The notes: generated by a model not told the origin, from the letters alone. A DNA stretch of 64,000 bases from Balanoglossus misakiensis (GCA_040954595.2 CM082576.2:186001-250000), one strand, 5' to 3'. Shown: positions 1 to 11,472, numbered from the stretch's first letter. Numbers and translations are program-made.

Positions 1-1385
1 GCACACGAGGTATTTTTAATGCATCGCACAAAACACACGACATATGACCCTAGCATGTCAATACATTTAAATCCGAAAACCAATTCAAAATATGGCCTCG
101 TCCACTTCTCATCACGTAACACTCGTTTCGGGTAGATGCGAGGCGAGGGTATACTCTAAGCACTATGTATTTATTACATCGTCCATCTATAGACAGTAGA
201 CTGTATGCGCCCAGCTTTTCTAAGCTCACACACCTCTTGAAATAATGAACTGACCCAGGCAGACATAAAGCCCCAATAAACCTGATGGAAACAATGCTTT
301 CGTTTTATTTTTAATGACTCTTGCAATAATTACCTCTTGTGGTATAAGGAAAGACTGGCGTAACGACTTTGAGACGTTACACTTGCGATATTTTGACACT
401 TCTTCTGTCAGCTGACACGTAACGCGTTGCGTCCATCAAGCTCGATGGCGTGATGAGTTCGGGTTCGACGTATCCCCAGGCATAGTGTACTGCTGTTTCT
501 TCGCATTGGGTATTGCAAGACTATCAACAGAATCACATTCATTCTTTGACTCCACAGAAAGCAACTCCTCTGAAACCGTACAACGATTCGCCTGAAGATT
601 AAATTTCATCGAGTTGCGAAGATAATCATTACGTCGTGCTTGAAAAATCGCCGTTCCAATTCCGCCATAATTAGGATTATGGTACATTCGTTAGTGTTTT
701 GTGTTCGCTATTGTAACGCCGTTCCTTTTCCGCACTCAGATCGATTCAAGGTTTTGGAAGTACACAAAGGTTTGGTTCTAGCATTACATTATAAATATTT
801 TATGCTGTTTAAACCTCCTCGTTACTACATGTTTGCTCGCGAGATCGATGTCACCCGGTGACTCGAGACGAACACAGACACATAAGTAAGGACGTGTCGG
901 CCTCTCAGTGTCATCTCCGGATCCTCCCTTTTCGGGGGGAAAAGTAAGACTGGGCGAGACGCCCCAGAAGACAGAACAAGGCACCCCCGCGCTGGAATTT
1001 GTGGATTGTGCCTTAGAGAGACAGGTTTGACCGTTGTTACAAACGATTTAGCACCATAACGAACCTCAGCATTGTGTCGTTTTTGCTTGAGTAACTTCAT
1101 TGAAAGTTTGACTTTTTGACTTGTTATGGTGCCAGGGAATTTTGACGAAATCGCACTGGGCAACCATTTCACCCACCCACCCACCCACACAAGTGAATAT
1201 AGGCCCAATACCACAAAAGGTTTCATGTTGTTGCGCAGATTTTATAACACGTCGGTGAACGAAGAATATATCATTTACCGGAGCTAGGTGACGTGGGCAG
1301 CCATACTGACATTTCTCTATATGCTTCGCAGACCGACTATTACAGCTACACTGGGATCATTATACGCCACATACAGCTAGTCTCT
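1..1385. other. Intergenic region upstream of the first gene
   Basis: I see no recognisable gene here apart from the weak minus-strand ORF at 436-687. A 10-bp inverted repeat (GCACCATAAC at 1051-1060 and its complement at 1123-1132) has no flanking target duplication. A short CCCA-repeat lies at 1171-1188. Close to the gene there is a TATA-like AATATATC at about 1265-1272 and a half-CRE TGACGTGG at 1289-1296, but their order is the reverse of a normal promoter, so no core promoter is called. Confidence 0.5.
436..687 (-). CDS. Possible small exon or ORF, 83 aa, unknown function
   Basis: The minus-strand frame runs from a true ATG (complement of 685-687) to a TGA (complement of 436-438). The peptide starts MYHNPNYGGIGTAIFQARR. 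It has a mixed, protein-like composition with no homopolymers, which is why it is listed while most ORFs of this length are not. I see no signal peptide, membrane span or known motif, and no clear splice acceptor just upstream on the minus strand. It points away from the gene at 1411, so the two could share the interval between them as a divergent promoter. It may also be chance: an 83-codon frame is not rare in 64 kb. Confidence 0.22.
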   Translation of the reverse strand: MYHNPNYGGIGTAIFQARRNDYLRNSMKFNLQANRCTVSEELLSVESKNECDSVDSLAIPNAKKQQYTMPGDTSNPNSSRHRA

Positions 1386-1436
1386 ATGGCAGTGTGGGCG
1401 ACAGGTGGATATGCCGTCTACAAAACGAGACGATAA
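1386..1436 (+). promoter_or_regulatory. Overlapping upstream ORF (17 codons with stop)
   Basis: The first ATG before the main start lies at 1386 in another frame (starting ATG GCA GTG TGG). It ends at TAA 1434-1436, past the main ATG at 1411. A ribosome that starts here would bypass the main start, so such overlapping uORFs usually lower translation of the downstream protein. Whether it is in the transcript depends on the unmapped transcription start. Confidence 0.35.
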
Positions 1437-2529
1437 ACAACAGCGGTACGCAGACGAAAACATGAAGGAAGGCTTCTTACCGCCCATCAGCCAACCCCAT
1501 CACAGCGATGACGGAGATTCTGACAGCGGCTCGGAGGATCCGATACTGCGTTTTTCACGACATCGGCCGTGTCGCAACCCACGCAGGAACAGTGAGAATA
1601 ATCGGTCTTCGTTATCCGATAGCTTCGTCTTGCCTCGGATCTACACTTCTCCCGAAGAGGAAAGTGCTTCCGCGATGAGAAAATCGAAAACGCAGCTCAG
1701 TTTCTACTCTAGGCGTAAGGGACGGCCTGCTCTCCCTGCGTCGAAAAGTTGTCCTGTTTTGTCAAAGAGTGGCTCCTCAGAATTTTCGGATTATGAATTG
1801 GATTTCATGTCCATGTCTTACAATATGAGTGATTTTCGGAAAAGGGGGGAACTAACGAAGAAAGGAAGCAGGGACGCTCGTGAAAGAGGTTCAAAGAAGA
1901 GCAAAGACGAGAAGGACGCCAGCAAACAGACAACCGATGTATCGCCTAGGAGTGGGGATGAGAAAGCGGAGACCAAACTACCGGATATTTTCTCACACAA
2001 CGCATCAAATTTGACGTTTGAGTCGGGTGTGAAGCTCGCTCGGGACAAGGAGGATTTCACCTCATCAAACCCCAAAACAAAACCCGGGGTATCGAACGGT
2101 TTGAAGTCGACTCCACTGAAACGGAATGCAAATAAAGACACCAGTAGAAGTACTAGACCCAAGGCAGGTCTGTCGGAGAGATCGTTGTTTTTCACGGCAG
2201 CCAAGGACGACGTCTCGGTAATATCAGGAGAGAGTGCAGAACCTCCCTGTCCCGGTGAGTTTGAATGGGAAGAAGGAAGTGTCTCTAGCCCGAGGGACTC
2301 CGATAGCTGTGATAATCAAGAGAAACTGGGCGAGGAAAAGTCTCCCAAACAACTGAAAGGGAAATCGCGACCCGGAAAGCCATTGGACAGACCGAGAGGG
2401 CGGGAATTTGAACTTCAAGGTAAAGTCTTACCCAGCTCCAGCGAATTGTCTGGGGACCCCGAGGCTGATGTAAAGTGTAGAGCCTGGCTTACAGACAGTA
2501 AAAAACGAACGCAATATCCGCGAACTTAA
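1411..2529 (+). CDS. Hypothetical disordered Ser/Lys/Asp-rich protein, 372 aa
   Basis: The open frame reaches two codons further up to a GTG, but the first in-frame ATG is at 1411, giving 372 aa (MPSTKRDDKQQ...). The protein is rich in Ser, Lys, Arg, Asp and Glu and should be largely disordered. Residues about 143-168 form a dense basic stretch (RKRGELTKKGSRDARERGSK) that could be a nuclear localisation signal. Three LPxI motifs occur (LPPI 23, LPRI 74, LPDI 190), an SCPVL motif at 113-117, an acidic PGEFEWEEG patch near 281-289, and KCRAWL at 355-360 close to the C terminus. There is no membrane span, zinc finger or catalytic motif. I do not recognise the family. The length and strongly biased composition argue for a real gene. 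A donor-like AAG|GTAAAG near 2420 leaves open that the 3' end is spliced. It weakly resembles the protein at 14785-15927 (SCP and KCxxWL motifs, similar size). Confidence 0.65.
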   Translation: MPSTKRDDKQQRYADENMKEGFLPPISQPHHSDDGDSDSGSEDPILRFSRHRPCRNPRRNSENNRSSLSDSFVLPRIYTSPEEESASAMRKSKTQLSFYSRRKGRPALPASKSCPVLSKSGSSEFSDYELDFMSMSYNMSDFRKRGELTKKGSRDARERGSKKSKDEKDASKQTTDVSPRSGDEKAETKLPDIFSHNASNLTFESGVKLARDKEDFTSSNPKTKPGVSNGLKSTPLKRNANKDTSRSTRPKAGLSERSLFFTAAKDDVSVISGESAEPPCPGEFEWEEGSVSSPRDSDSCDNQEKLGEEKSPKQLKGKSRPGKPLDRPRGREFELQGKVLPSSSELSGDPEADVKCRAWLTDSKKRTQYPRT

Positions 2530-2697
2530 TCAGTTTAAAATACCGGGGATTTGTTATGTCACTAATAGCGCGTTAGTTTTTTTTTAGAGAGACATAAGCC
2601 TTTTGTTAAGGTAAGAAATATTTCATCAGTGTTTACTGTGCTTATTATGGGATAAGATAAATTGGAGCAGAACAAGAAAGTGCATTTGATACACGCA

Positions 2698-2703
2698 AAT
2701 AAA
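2698..2703 (+). terminator. Poly(A) signal AATAAA of the first gene
   Basis: A canonical AATAAA lies about 170 bp after the stop codon at 2527-2529, a normal 3'UTR distance. It supports the gene ending here without further exons. Confidence 0.5.
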
Positions 2704-5243
2704 AGTTACAGCTATTGTCCATTTAAAGGAGAGTTGGCGACATACTCTTGATATCGGTGCACACCTTGAAATGAAAGTAATACTGGTATGTCAAATAACC
2801 CACATTTAGTTCCAATATACAACTGCTAATTACTTGATATACGTAAATATAGTCACGGGTCAGACGACCAAATCAAAAAAGTACTAGTATTTATTTCTGC
2901 CTTAGTGCTTCTTTTCGTAATCACATGACATAAACGTGTAATGGCAAAGTTTCCAATGAGAATGCATTACTTCAGCGCACTGCAGTAGATAAGTCACCTT
3001 CTAAATTTGAATATGGAATTCAAACAAATTTACAATGCGATCATGGTGCAAATAGAACAACTCCGCATGTGTGCTATTTTCCGATATTCATTTGTATTCC
3101 GATATATTTCAAGCTTATTTAAGATTTTTTCTATTTTCGCTCGGTTTTCAATCTCCGGGCGAGTGCAATTTTAAAGTGTATTTTGCATTTTACTATAATA
3201 GTAAGAAATTTTAATTACAGTTAGATTAAGATGCAGGTTCTCCATGTGCGTTTATTTATATAACGTATGTCGCATGTATAATATTGCTCGGTTCCTGGCG
3301 TCAGATACCGAGTAGGATTGTCCACAATATAAGTAGTAGTTTTGTCATAATTAAAGAAATGAAATTACAAATGTAGTTGTATTCGGGGCATAGATATGCA
3401 CACGTTTGTAATTTCATCACACCGTTGAAAAATGTATAGAACGTATGGACAATAGCCATTTTTACTCCATACAATGTGTAGGGTCGATTATTTCACTTAG
3501 TTGGCAGAAAATGTCTCAACAATGTACAGTATAAAAATGAAGCCCATCTTTGCTGTTCTGAGTAGGAAAGATATTATAGAATGTTCGGCCGCTACCACAA
3601 ACCGGATCCACCACTTCACACCATCATTTCAGAGTGATAAAACCATGGGAAGTACCATGTAAGAGTAAGACAAAAAAATATTTTGTGTAGTTTTATGACC
3701 ATTACAAGTTATTTGCAAAATATTGTAAGTGTATTAGTCAATTAATATGTATTTTTCTTGTTCATTCTTGTTTTGATATTAAGTTAGAAATCGAAGGCTT
3801 TTCGAAAGGTCGAGCGACATGAGTGGATTTATAAAATAATACAAATAAATTTGGTTATATCGTTCTGCATTAAGTAGTCGCAGTCTTCTTATGACTGGTG
3901 GACAGATGTGACGCTTATTTCCATGAGTAGTGCGTCCGTGGAGACACATCATAAATTTTTCACCGTAGTCGTGGCAACCGCACTGGCTTTCAGCTAACCA
4001 AGACGAGTTGCAATCCTTCGACCAATCGATCATATTTAATTCATTCAAATTAGGTGGAAATTATTAAAATTGAAATGTTTGGTTCAAGTTGTAGAGTGTC
4101 GTAGTCTATCGAGGGGACTTGTCGGATACTTCCTTTATAATACTAAAAGGGACCATTTTGCACTAACAGATATTCGCATTTCCAAAGTGTGAGCTTATTT
4201 TTATTTATTTATTGCATGGCTTAATTTTGATATCAGCGAGACGAATTCTTGCCTAAGATAAACTCGAACGTTTAGATAGACTTTGCGTATGCTAGACGCA
4301 TGTGTTTCTTTCGAAAAGCAATATAACATCAAATTAAAGATTTATATTGCATTGATTGAAACAATTGCTTTCATATGTTGCTCTCGTAATTGGCTCATAT
4401 AACTATCAACACAGTCGTAAATCGGTGACATTTCGCGCATCTCAATAGCGACTTATACGAGCGGGTTGTTGAAGGCACTGTTAAGAAAGACGCAAATGGG
4501 AACCACAAGTTATAGAAAAAAATAAACACGTCGTATACGTATATATAATCTACCAGAAAGACTATATATTAATTAGCGAGTTAAATCATCCTGGTTTTCT
4601 TCAGGAAGATGGTCTACTCAAAGAAAGAAAAACCTTCAACGTTGTAAATTCGATTATTTATGTATGACATTGTGCGGCGTATGTTAGACCGAATCGGACT
4701 GAAAGTCGGTCGATAAGAGAGACCCACTGAATAATGGACACGCTGGTTCTGAATAATTAACAGTGACCAATGGCTGACCCGGGGTTTCTTCCTCCCTAGA
4801 CGAACAGTCCATCAATCAACATGGAAGGCTTCTTACTGAACGTTTGTTCCTCCAAATGGACGTGTAGTGAAACTAGACGGCGTAGAGATATCCACACGTC
4901 TTGCAAAGTGCCCATGCCGTCCACAGTCGGCGCTGAGGATAAAGTAAACGTCGGGGGCCAGTGGTAACAATTTGCTACATGTACTAGTACATTACGAAAG
5001 ACATAACAAATACAATGAATATCAGAAATGGTCATGATTTCACTTAATTTAATATGCTTTTAAACGTAGTTGAGTGGGTGTTCCTTAATTGTCATCATTA
5101 AGTATTTATAGTGAAAAATCAGTCATAGTTCTTCACGACAGCAATAAAAGCTCCGTTTAAAACTTTCAAAATATCTCAAGGAGAAAGTCTATTTTTGATC
5201 ATAAAACCCAGTGATTTGAACAGTAACAGTGTAGAGTTTAATA
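2704..5243. other. AT-rich non-coding DNA
   Basis: About 2.5 kb between the first gene's poly(A) signal and the microsatellite. Only short chance frames (at most 89 codons) occur, with no recognisable protein, RNA gene or transposon end. I see nothing specific here. Confidence 0.5.
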
Positions 5244-5382
5244 ACCACCACCACCACCACCACCACCACCACCACCACCACCACCACCACCACCACCACC
5301 ACCACCACCACCACCACCACCACCACCACCACCACCACCACCACCACCACCACCACCACCACCACCACCACCACCACCACCA
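5244..5382. repeat. (ACC)46 / (GGT)46 microsatellite
   Basis: An uninterrupted trinucleotide run of 139 bp, about 46 units of ACC on +. Read in frame it would give poly-His on + and poly-Val on -, but the surrounding frames look non-coding. The perfection suggests recent expansion and a likely polymorphic length. Confidence 0.97.
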
Positions 5383-6187
5383 TGCCTTAAAACCTGAACG
5401 AAAGAAAAATCGCTCAAGCGTTGTTTTTTTTCCTTCGATGAAGCATGGAGAAGCTCCAGATATTGGCTCTTGTTTTAGTATGTTTTAATCAGTCAAGGAA
5501 TAGAGACATAATGTGACGGCTGTTAGTGAAGCCATTTAACCACTCTGACAAACGGTTTTTAGGCCAAATGATAAATGATTGTAAAACAGATTGAAACCGG
5601 TCTAGCGTGATAACGTGAGCATGTACCGCCATGTGTCGGGCAGTTGCTTTAGTATAGGTTTTAACTTTATTCATTTTTAAAACCCCAGTAATAATAATTT
5701 TGGACCATTTTTACCGATGACAATTGTCGGCGACTTCTTTATTCATATGCAATGAAGAAATAAGCAAAACTTGTACAGCTGCTGTAGCAACATACACTCT
5801 CATAATATATTGCCCCTTCCAACAGCGCCGTTTACGACCATCTTTCGGTCAACTATCGAAATTCAGTCGTTTGTCATCACAAGCCGAGCTATTCGGACAC
5901 CGTAACTTTACCCCAGTTTATTTTATTCAGTACATGAGACTAGATTCTACACAGACTAGATTAACACCCCTATTATACTTCAGCTGTAGATGTTTTTTCT
6001 AAGGTTGTGGGATTCTGTATAGAGGTCCTATTCTCGAGTCAGTTTGCTATTTTACGTGGATAGCTATTTTATGGTTGGGTGATTGACGTTGGGTCATCTT
6101 TTGGCATTGCTTTGGAGAAGTTCTCAGAAGACACTACTCGATTCTGTTATATCGCCCTCTGCAGGCGAAAAGTATGCGGCACATTTT
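5383..6187. other. Non-coding spacer
   Basis: No protein or RNA gene is recognised. Frames of 60-92 codons lack protein character. Confidence 0.5.
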
Positions 6188-6196
6188 ACAGAAACC

Positions 6197-6326
6197 CATT
6201 CTCCACGCAGAGACTAACCTTGCTAGGAAGTCCGACCAATAGCCGCTACATGTATTTATAGCGGCTATTGGTCAGACCCCCTAGCTAGGCTAGAATTATC
6301 CACTCCAAGTCTCTGCGTGGAGAATG
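6197..6326. mobile_element. 130-bp foldback MITE with 9-bp target duplications
   Basis: The element begins with CATTCTCCACGCAGAGACT (6197-6215) and ends with its exact complement (6308-6326), a perfect 19-bp terminal inverted repeat. It is flanked directly on both sides by ACAGAAACC (6188-6196 and 6327-6335), a perfect 9-bp target-site duplication. A second perfect inverted repeat lies inside (6234-6248 against 6259-6273, 15-bp arms, 10-bp loop), so the whole unit can fold into one long hairpin. It has no coding capacity and would need a transposase in trans. A 9-bp duplication is typical of Mutator-like (MULE) elements, which is the likely superfamily, but the short TIR is not diagnostic. 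Confidence 0.85.
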
Positions 6327-6335
6327 ACAGAAACC

Positions 6336-9300
6336 ATGTTAAATTCGAACACATCGCTTTACACCAGAATAAGAGCAAAATGCACATAGAAGATTTCTAA
6401 ACACAACTGGAAAGCATTTTCCATAATAACAGTACTGATTGAACATGTACGTTCAGTGTTGACAGACCAAATACAGAATATTTCGTCATGTTTTAGGTAT
6501 TCGAATAATGACCTGCATTTGATAACAGAACATACAAACGAGATTGCAATAGGTTAGCTATTTAATTATTGAATATGGCGTTTGGAACTTTTTCACCAGA
6601 AGGGTATATTATGCGTTTGAAAATCACGCTTGTATTATTCCAAATCTGAAATGAATCACATCCACTCTTTCACAGTACCCTGCCTGGGGAACACTTTGTA
6701 AGTTACCTTTTTTGTGTCGGGAAATTCAACTGCGGTTCAAAAGAGATTACAACTGGTGAAATTTATGTCTGTGTGTCGAATCCTACCTACTACCAGGCTG
6801 CAGACATTACAATATGTGTAGTGCACAACACTGTTGTAGAGGGCGATCGATTAGTCGAGTTACTTAGACTAAACCATGAGACTTTTCCGTGTCAATTGTT
6901 TTTGCGTAATTCAAGTGTTTATTGTCCAAGGGTCATGACTGGTCATTGCACTGCCGTTTACTGTTTTCTCCAGACACATTGCAACATTACAAGATTGAAT
7001 GATGTACTTAAATGGTTTGTAGAACTAATCTTAATCGCAATTGAATGAGATTCGTGTTGAACTTTGAACCAAGTTAGAGATATTCAATATTCTTGTCGGT
7101 TTCTAGAAAGGTCACACGGTGACAAAATGTATAAACCAAGAAAAACAAGCAAATTGTATTCAGTTTGCGTGAGCTGTGGATAATGTCCAAACGATCGTTA
7201 GCGACGTCAACTACAGTGGCATTGACAGATAAATAAAAATATAAAACAAAATTTCTTTGTACTCTTTCTGTGAAAAGTATCATTATAAATGACCGTAAAT
7301 AGTTTTCCGTTCCAACCGAATTTCACAGTGAATTTGACAGCCATGTTGAATTTCATTTTCTAGTAAATGTTAGGGGGGGGGGGGGGTAGGCCAGAATTTA
7401 GGACAATGCCTATCACGCAGAATCCGTCTCTGTGCCGTTGTTTCAAGGCTAACTGTGATACTGCTGTGATAATAAGTTTTATACGAAGCCTCAGAATATA
7501 AAATACCATCCATCAGGAGACAGCCTAATCACTCCTAAGTTGCCCCCCCCATTCGCAATTACTAAAACCTCCCTAACGAACTGATGCATCACGCGCGTTA
7601 CGTATGACCTACCCATGTTGTTTTCGTGTCTATCAACATTGTGTATATTAATGTATCAGCCAAGATATCGAATTAGTATGATCAACTCTGCTGCACGGAA
7701 TAATTGAACACAGTCTACATAATTATCACTGTAATCAAAGCTTACCAAGTAGCTAGTGTCAAGAAAAAAATCCTGGTACAGTACCATAGTGGTCCGTGGC
7801 TAGAAATATTAGGATTTCACTTGGCCGTCATTAACCACGGACCCATACTGACTGCGTGGGACTGAAGAGTACTGTCGACAAAAAATGAAAGAATTTAGAA
7901 ATAATAGGTTGATGAGCGATTTAGAAGCAGTACTTACGAGATTACAAAGAAAACGGATTAACAAAAAGAGAAAGATTATAAAGACAAAGGTTGGAAAATT
8001 TGCAAATTGCAGCCAGTAAAATTAATTCAACCAAATTTGGTAAAGGTAAACCATCTCCCCTGTCTAACATTATGTAGGATGATGGTTGATATAACTTCTG
8101 TTTAGTTCGGAATGCCACAGAGGATGAAAATGACGACAGAAGTAAAAGACTTTGTGGAAATTATCGGAAATGAAGTACATGTACTAGTATTACCGAAACA
8201 CTGATCTAGATAACTTGAACTCGACTATTGTGATTGACGAAGTAGATTGTTGTATCAACACAAGTGCCGCAATGCCCCAAGTGTAGATTGTATCACACCT
8301 GGCCGTTTCAAGGCTTAAACACAATATGCCAGCTCAGAGTAATGATGTGTAATTATCAATATACATGTCTAAATTAGAGCTTGCACACATAAGTCATCAC
8401 TTGCCTGCAGGTCTTCTAGAACGCTCTAGTAATTTCTACTAATATAAAAGTAACTTCATGCAATTTATGTTAACCTTTCCATATATTTTCTGTACTAAAC
8501 CCTACATCTCACAGGTTCAGATCGATAAAACGCTAGCGGCAAAAATACAAGAAAAGCTATCTTGCAGAGCTCGAGGGGATTTTGACGTTCGAATAATGAC
8601 ATATTTGTTTTCACCCATTTACTTGTTTAGGACGAATGTCACGAAAATCTCGCTGAAAGTTCAAAGCCTACAAATGATTGTTGGTAAAATCAAGGGAATT
8701 CCCCTTGAAGTTGCCCCATGAGTCCCTCTCATAATACGTATACCTGCGCTTGCAACCTGACAGACGAGGAGGGGGGGGGGGCAAACTATACAGCTTAATA
8801 TTTAGTGTTCGGTTTATTTGTCTTATTTCTCGTCGCGGTAGACGCGATTATTCATCATCAAAATACGATTCTCAACGACTGGATCCCGTTTCGTTCTATC
8901 TTGTTGGGAAACCACGGTCTTCTAGTTTTTGTTTGTTGCAAGGTCCGTCCACAGTTCATTTAGTTATTAATGATTGTTGGTTGTGGCACAGTCCAGGGAC
9001 TCCTGTGTTTGTGGCAAAGGTTTCACAATAGTTCTGGTCGGTGCATTTCTAGATCTCCGTGTCATGCGTTTCATTAATAACGCGCTTGGACTTAGTACCA
9101 TGGAGTCCCAATGCCCAACGTTCGTGGATAGGGTTGATGGACTTGGCAACGTTGTTTTAAGTTTATCCGGAAAGTAAATCATTCTGAAACTTGTATGGTC
9201 AAATCGCCCAGACTGAATACCAGTCTCATAATGCCACAAATACAAACCTCAACTTTTATAAATTATAAGAGATGCAAAGGTCAATGTAGTTTTTGAGGTG

Positions 9301-10431
9301 CATTTTTCCAGTATCCAAGATTTATCATGAAAAAAAAAAGATTATTTCAATGGATGTTCCAACCAGAGATTTGATCAAAGTAAGGATCAAGTGTCGTCTC
9401 CCAGCCCGGATGAAGCCGGAGACCCCACAAGTGGGGTCATTTCGATAGCGCAAATTTTGAAAGTTGTATTGTTGACATGTCGGTTTGTCGATTCAATCAT
9501 GTCTAAAAAGAAACAACTACAGACCAGGGTCGTATTTTCTATATTAACATGTACATGTATATGAAAACGTGTTTGTTACTGGTGCAAGTGCCTAATACAT
9601 CTACATGTACTTTCCCCTCCACTTATCGGGTTGCGCGCGCATCAAACGTCTGCTGTTCTGTTTACGTGACGTCACACTACCACCTGTAGAATGTGTTGAC
9701 GTGATTTGGGACGCACCTTCTACTCGGCGGGTCGATCGTTGTTGCGTCCAACATAAACTCTAAAAAGTGACCCGTAGCAACCAAATGACTAACAAATCAA
9801 TTAAAGAAACATGGAAAAGAACACACAAATAAGCTTGCATTTGTCACCTCTGTTAAAACGATAAAATGTACACACAACTCAATGATTTTACCATCTAATT
9901 AGCAATGACTCGCCGGTCATGACGTAAACTGTATACAGAGAACGGAGAACGAGAGATAACAATGCTGGAAATAGTGTCGCAACACTACTAAGTTTGGGGC
10001 AGATACGAACCACAAGGCCGTGTTGATTGTGTTTTGATTCATTCTCACAAGGCCGGATATGTAAATGTTGATATTTTTATCTTTCCTAGAACGTAAACTT
10101 GAGCCCGCGTGTACATAACCAAGTTAGGGCAGGAAATCAACGTCGTTTAGTGAGAAGCTTGAAATCTATTTCTGAAAGAGTCCAAAATACTATGACTGAC
10201 AGAGTTAAGATACACTGAGTAATATATATTTTATTGGAAGAATTTACTTCACATGTTGCTCCTTGCGATATTGAATTCAAATATGACAGACCTGACTTCT
10301 TCTCATTCGCGTGCGTTCACAATATGCTTCGCCATTCAACAAGTCAGCATGTATCTTACGCAATGCGTCAGGTTCATATGAACAGTAAGACAAGATGACA
10401 TTGTGAATTTAGTTAAATTAAGTAGTTGATA
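6336..10431. other. Non-coding DNA with G-tracts and small palindromes
   Basis: About 4 kb without a recognisable gene. Visible items are a G14 run at 7373-7386, a G11 run at 8771-8781, the palindrome TGGTACAGTACCA near 7773-7785, an imperfect stem around 7778-7852 (GGTCCGTGG with CCACGGACC), an 8-bp-arm hairpin GACCCCAC/GTGGGGTC near 9420-9437, and a full CRE TGACGTCA near 9667. The longest frames (87-93 codons, 8458-9245) overlap on both strands and look like chance. Confidence 0.45.
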
Positions 10432-10464
10432 TAGATTGGCGCCAAACTTTATTTAGATTGGCGC
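10432..10464 (+). promoter_or_regulatory. Paired E2F-like sites
   Basis: The word TAGATTGGCGC occurs twice, at 10432 and 10454, 22 bp apart (about two helical turns). The first copy continues into TTGGCGCCAA, a palindrome matching the classical E2F consensus core; the second keeps TTGGCGC. No gene with an obvious start follows before the retroelement, so the target is unknown. Confidence 0.3.
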
Positions 10465-10535
10465 TTCAATTTGAACTCTTACCCTGTAGAGTTCATTCAG
10501 TCACTAAGCGCAGCGTGGCACGTAAGGAACACAGA

Positions 10536-10612
10536 CTCTTTCTCCCTCTCCCTCCTCTCTCGCCCTCTTCCCCTTTCCCCTTTTCTCTCTCTTCCCTCCC
10601 CCCTCTCTCTCT
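10536..10612 (+). repeat. 77-bp polypyrimidine tract
   Basis: All bases are C or T except one G at 10562. Long homopyrimidine tracts can form triplex (H-) DNA and often mark nucleosome-poor sites. It lies about 70 bp after the E2F-like pair and 265 bp before the retroelement LTR. Confidence 0.85.
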
Positions 10613-10877
10613 GGGCTAAAAATTAGTTTTTTCATTGCAGTTTTGATGCTTTCTGTTTACGGGTGTTATTTCTAGGAGACATTCATCGAGCTATCGAAAC
10701 CACCCCATCTACCGTATCGCTGGCGACATCAACAATTACACACTGCCATGGCAACGACTCACAATGCCAGACAGTGTACTCAAAACTTCCCTTTTCGATA
10801 TTTCAAATTGACTAGTGTTTTCTTCGGTTGCCTCGAAGGTTAGGGTTACAGACAACTGCAAATCGGCATTAGGGTGT

Positions 10878-11449
10878 TGTTACGACACACCCTGTTTAGT
10901 TGCTTGGTCGAGAGACGGGTAGCTTTTCTTTGCATAACAAAGGGCCCTGCCTTTTCAAGTAGTTAATTTAAATATTAGTAATACCCAGATGGTCACCCAT
11001 ATAGAAGGCCTTCTCACAAAACCACGAGGCACACTTCTCAACACTGACTCGGAGGAGCACGTAGCTGTCGTAGCTCCAGCTCCACATCGCCTTGGGAATT
11101 AGGAATTTACCTAGCTGGGCTGGATTCTGTGAGCAACCGACTTCATGAGCAACGGATTTTGTGTGAGCAACGGACTTTGTGTGAGCAACGGACTTTCTGT
11201 GAGCAACTGGATTCTGTGAGTAAATCGCTTCTGTGAATGACGGACTTGGTCAGCAACGGACTTCTGTGCCTTGAGTTCGGCCAGGACTTTTGTGGACTCG
11301 GTAACTCCTCGACCAAGCAGGGTAAAAACACGCAGTGAACATTTTCTTTTGTGTGACCTTTTGATTTTAGAAGGCTAGTTGTTTAATTAAATATTCTGTT
11401 GTTGAACCACATTCTCCATTGTGTGCTCCCGGTTTTTTCTACCGTAACA
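10878..11449 (+). repeat. 5' long terminal repeat (572 bp)
   Basis: It starts with TGTTACG (10878-10884) and ends with CGTAACA (11443-11449), a perfect 7-bp inverted repeat carrying the canonical TG...CA ends, and is followed 5 bp later by the primer binding site. A TATA-like CATATAGAAG lies near 11000. The middle carries a short tandem repeat described separately. Confidence 0.88.
11128..11268 (+). repeat. Degenerate ~20-bp tandem repeat inside the LTR
   Basis: About seven imperfect copies of a unit close to GTGAGCAACGGACTTTCT follow one another, most clearly at 11170-11210. The position within the LTR resembles the direct-repeat enhancers seen in the U3 region of many LTR elements. An enhancer role is inference. 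Confidence 0.75.
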
Positions 11450-11454
11450 GAAAT

Positions 11455-11472
11455 TGGGGGCTCGTCCGGGAG
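11455..11472 (+). promoter_or_regulatory. Primer binding site, tRNA-Pro type
   Basis: TGGGGGCTCGTCCGGGAG lies 5 bp after the LTR end. It matches the well-known proline-tRNA primer binding site of gammaretroviruses at 17 of 18 positions, differing only at the last base. It would pair with the 3' end of tRNA-Pro to prime minus-strand DNA synthesis. Confidence 0.88.

Noticed and set aside
1171-1188. CCCA repeat as telomeric sequence
   Set aside because: The unit is CCCA, not CCCTAA, and the run is only 18 bp. The lone TTAGGGTTA near 10840 is likewise too short.
825-1226. 133-codon minus-strand ORF
   Set aside because: It has an ATG, but no family features, runs through a CCCA simple repeat, and has no splice or poly(A) support.
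5189-5488. Poly-His and poly-Val proteins
   Set aside because: They are translations of the (ACC)46 microsatellite on each strand, with no supported start or conserved flank.
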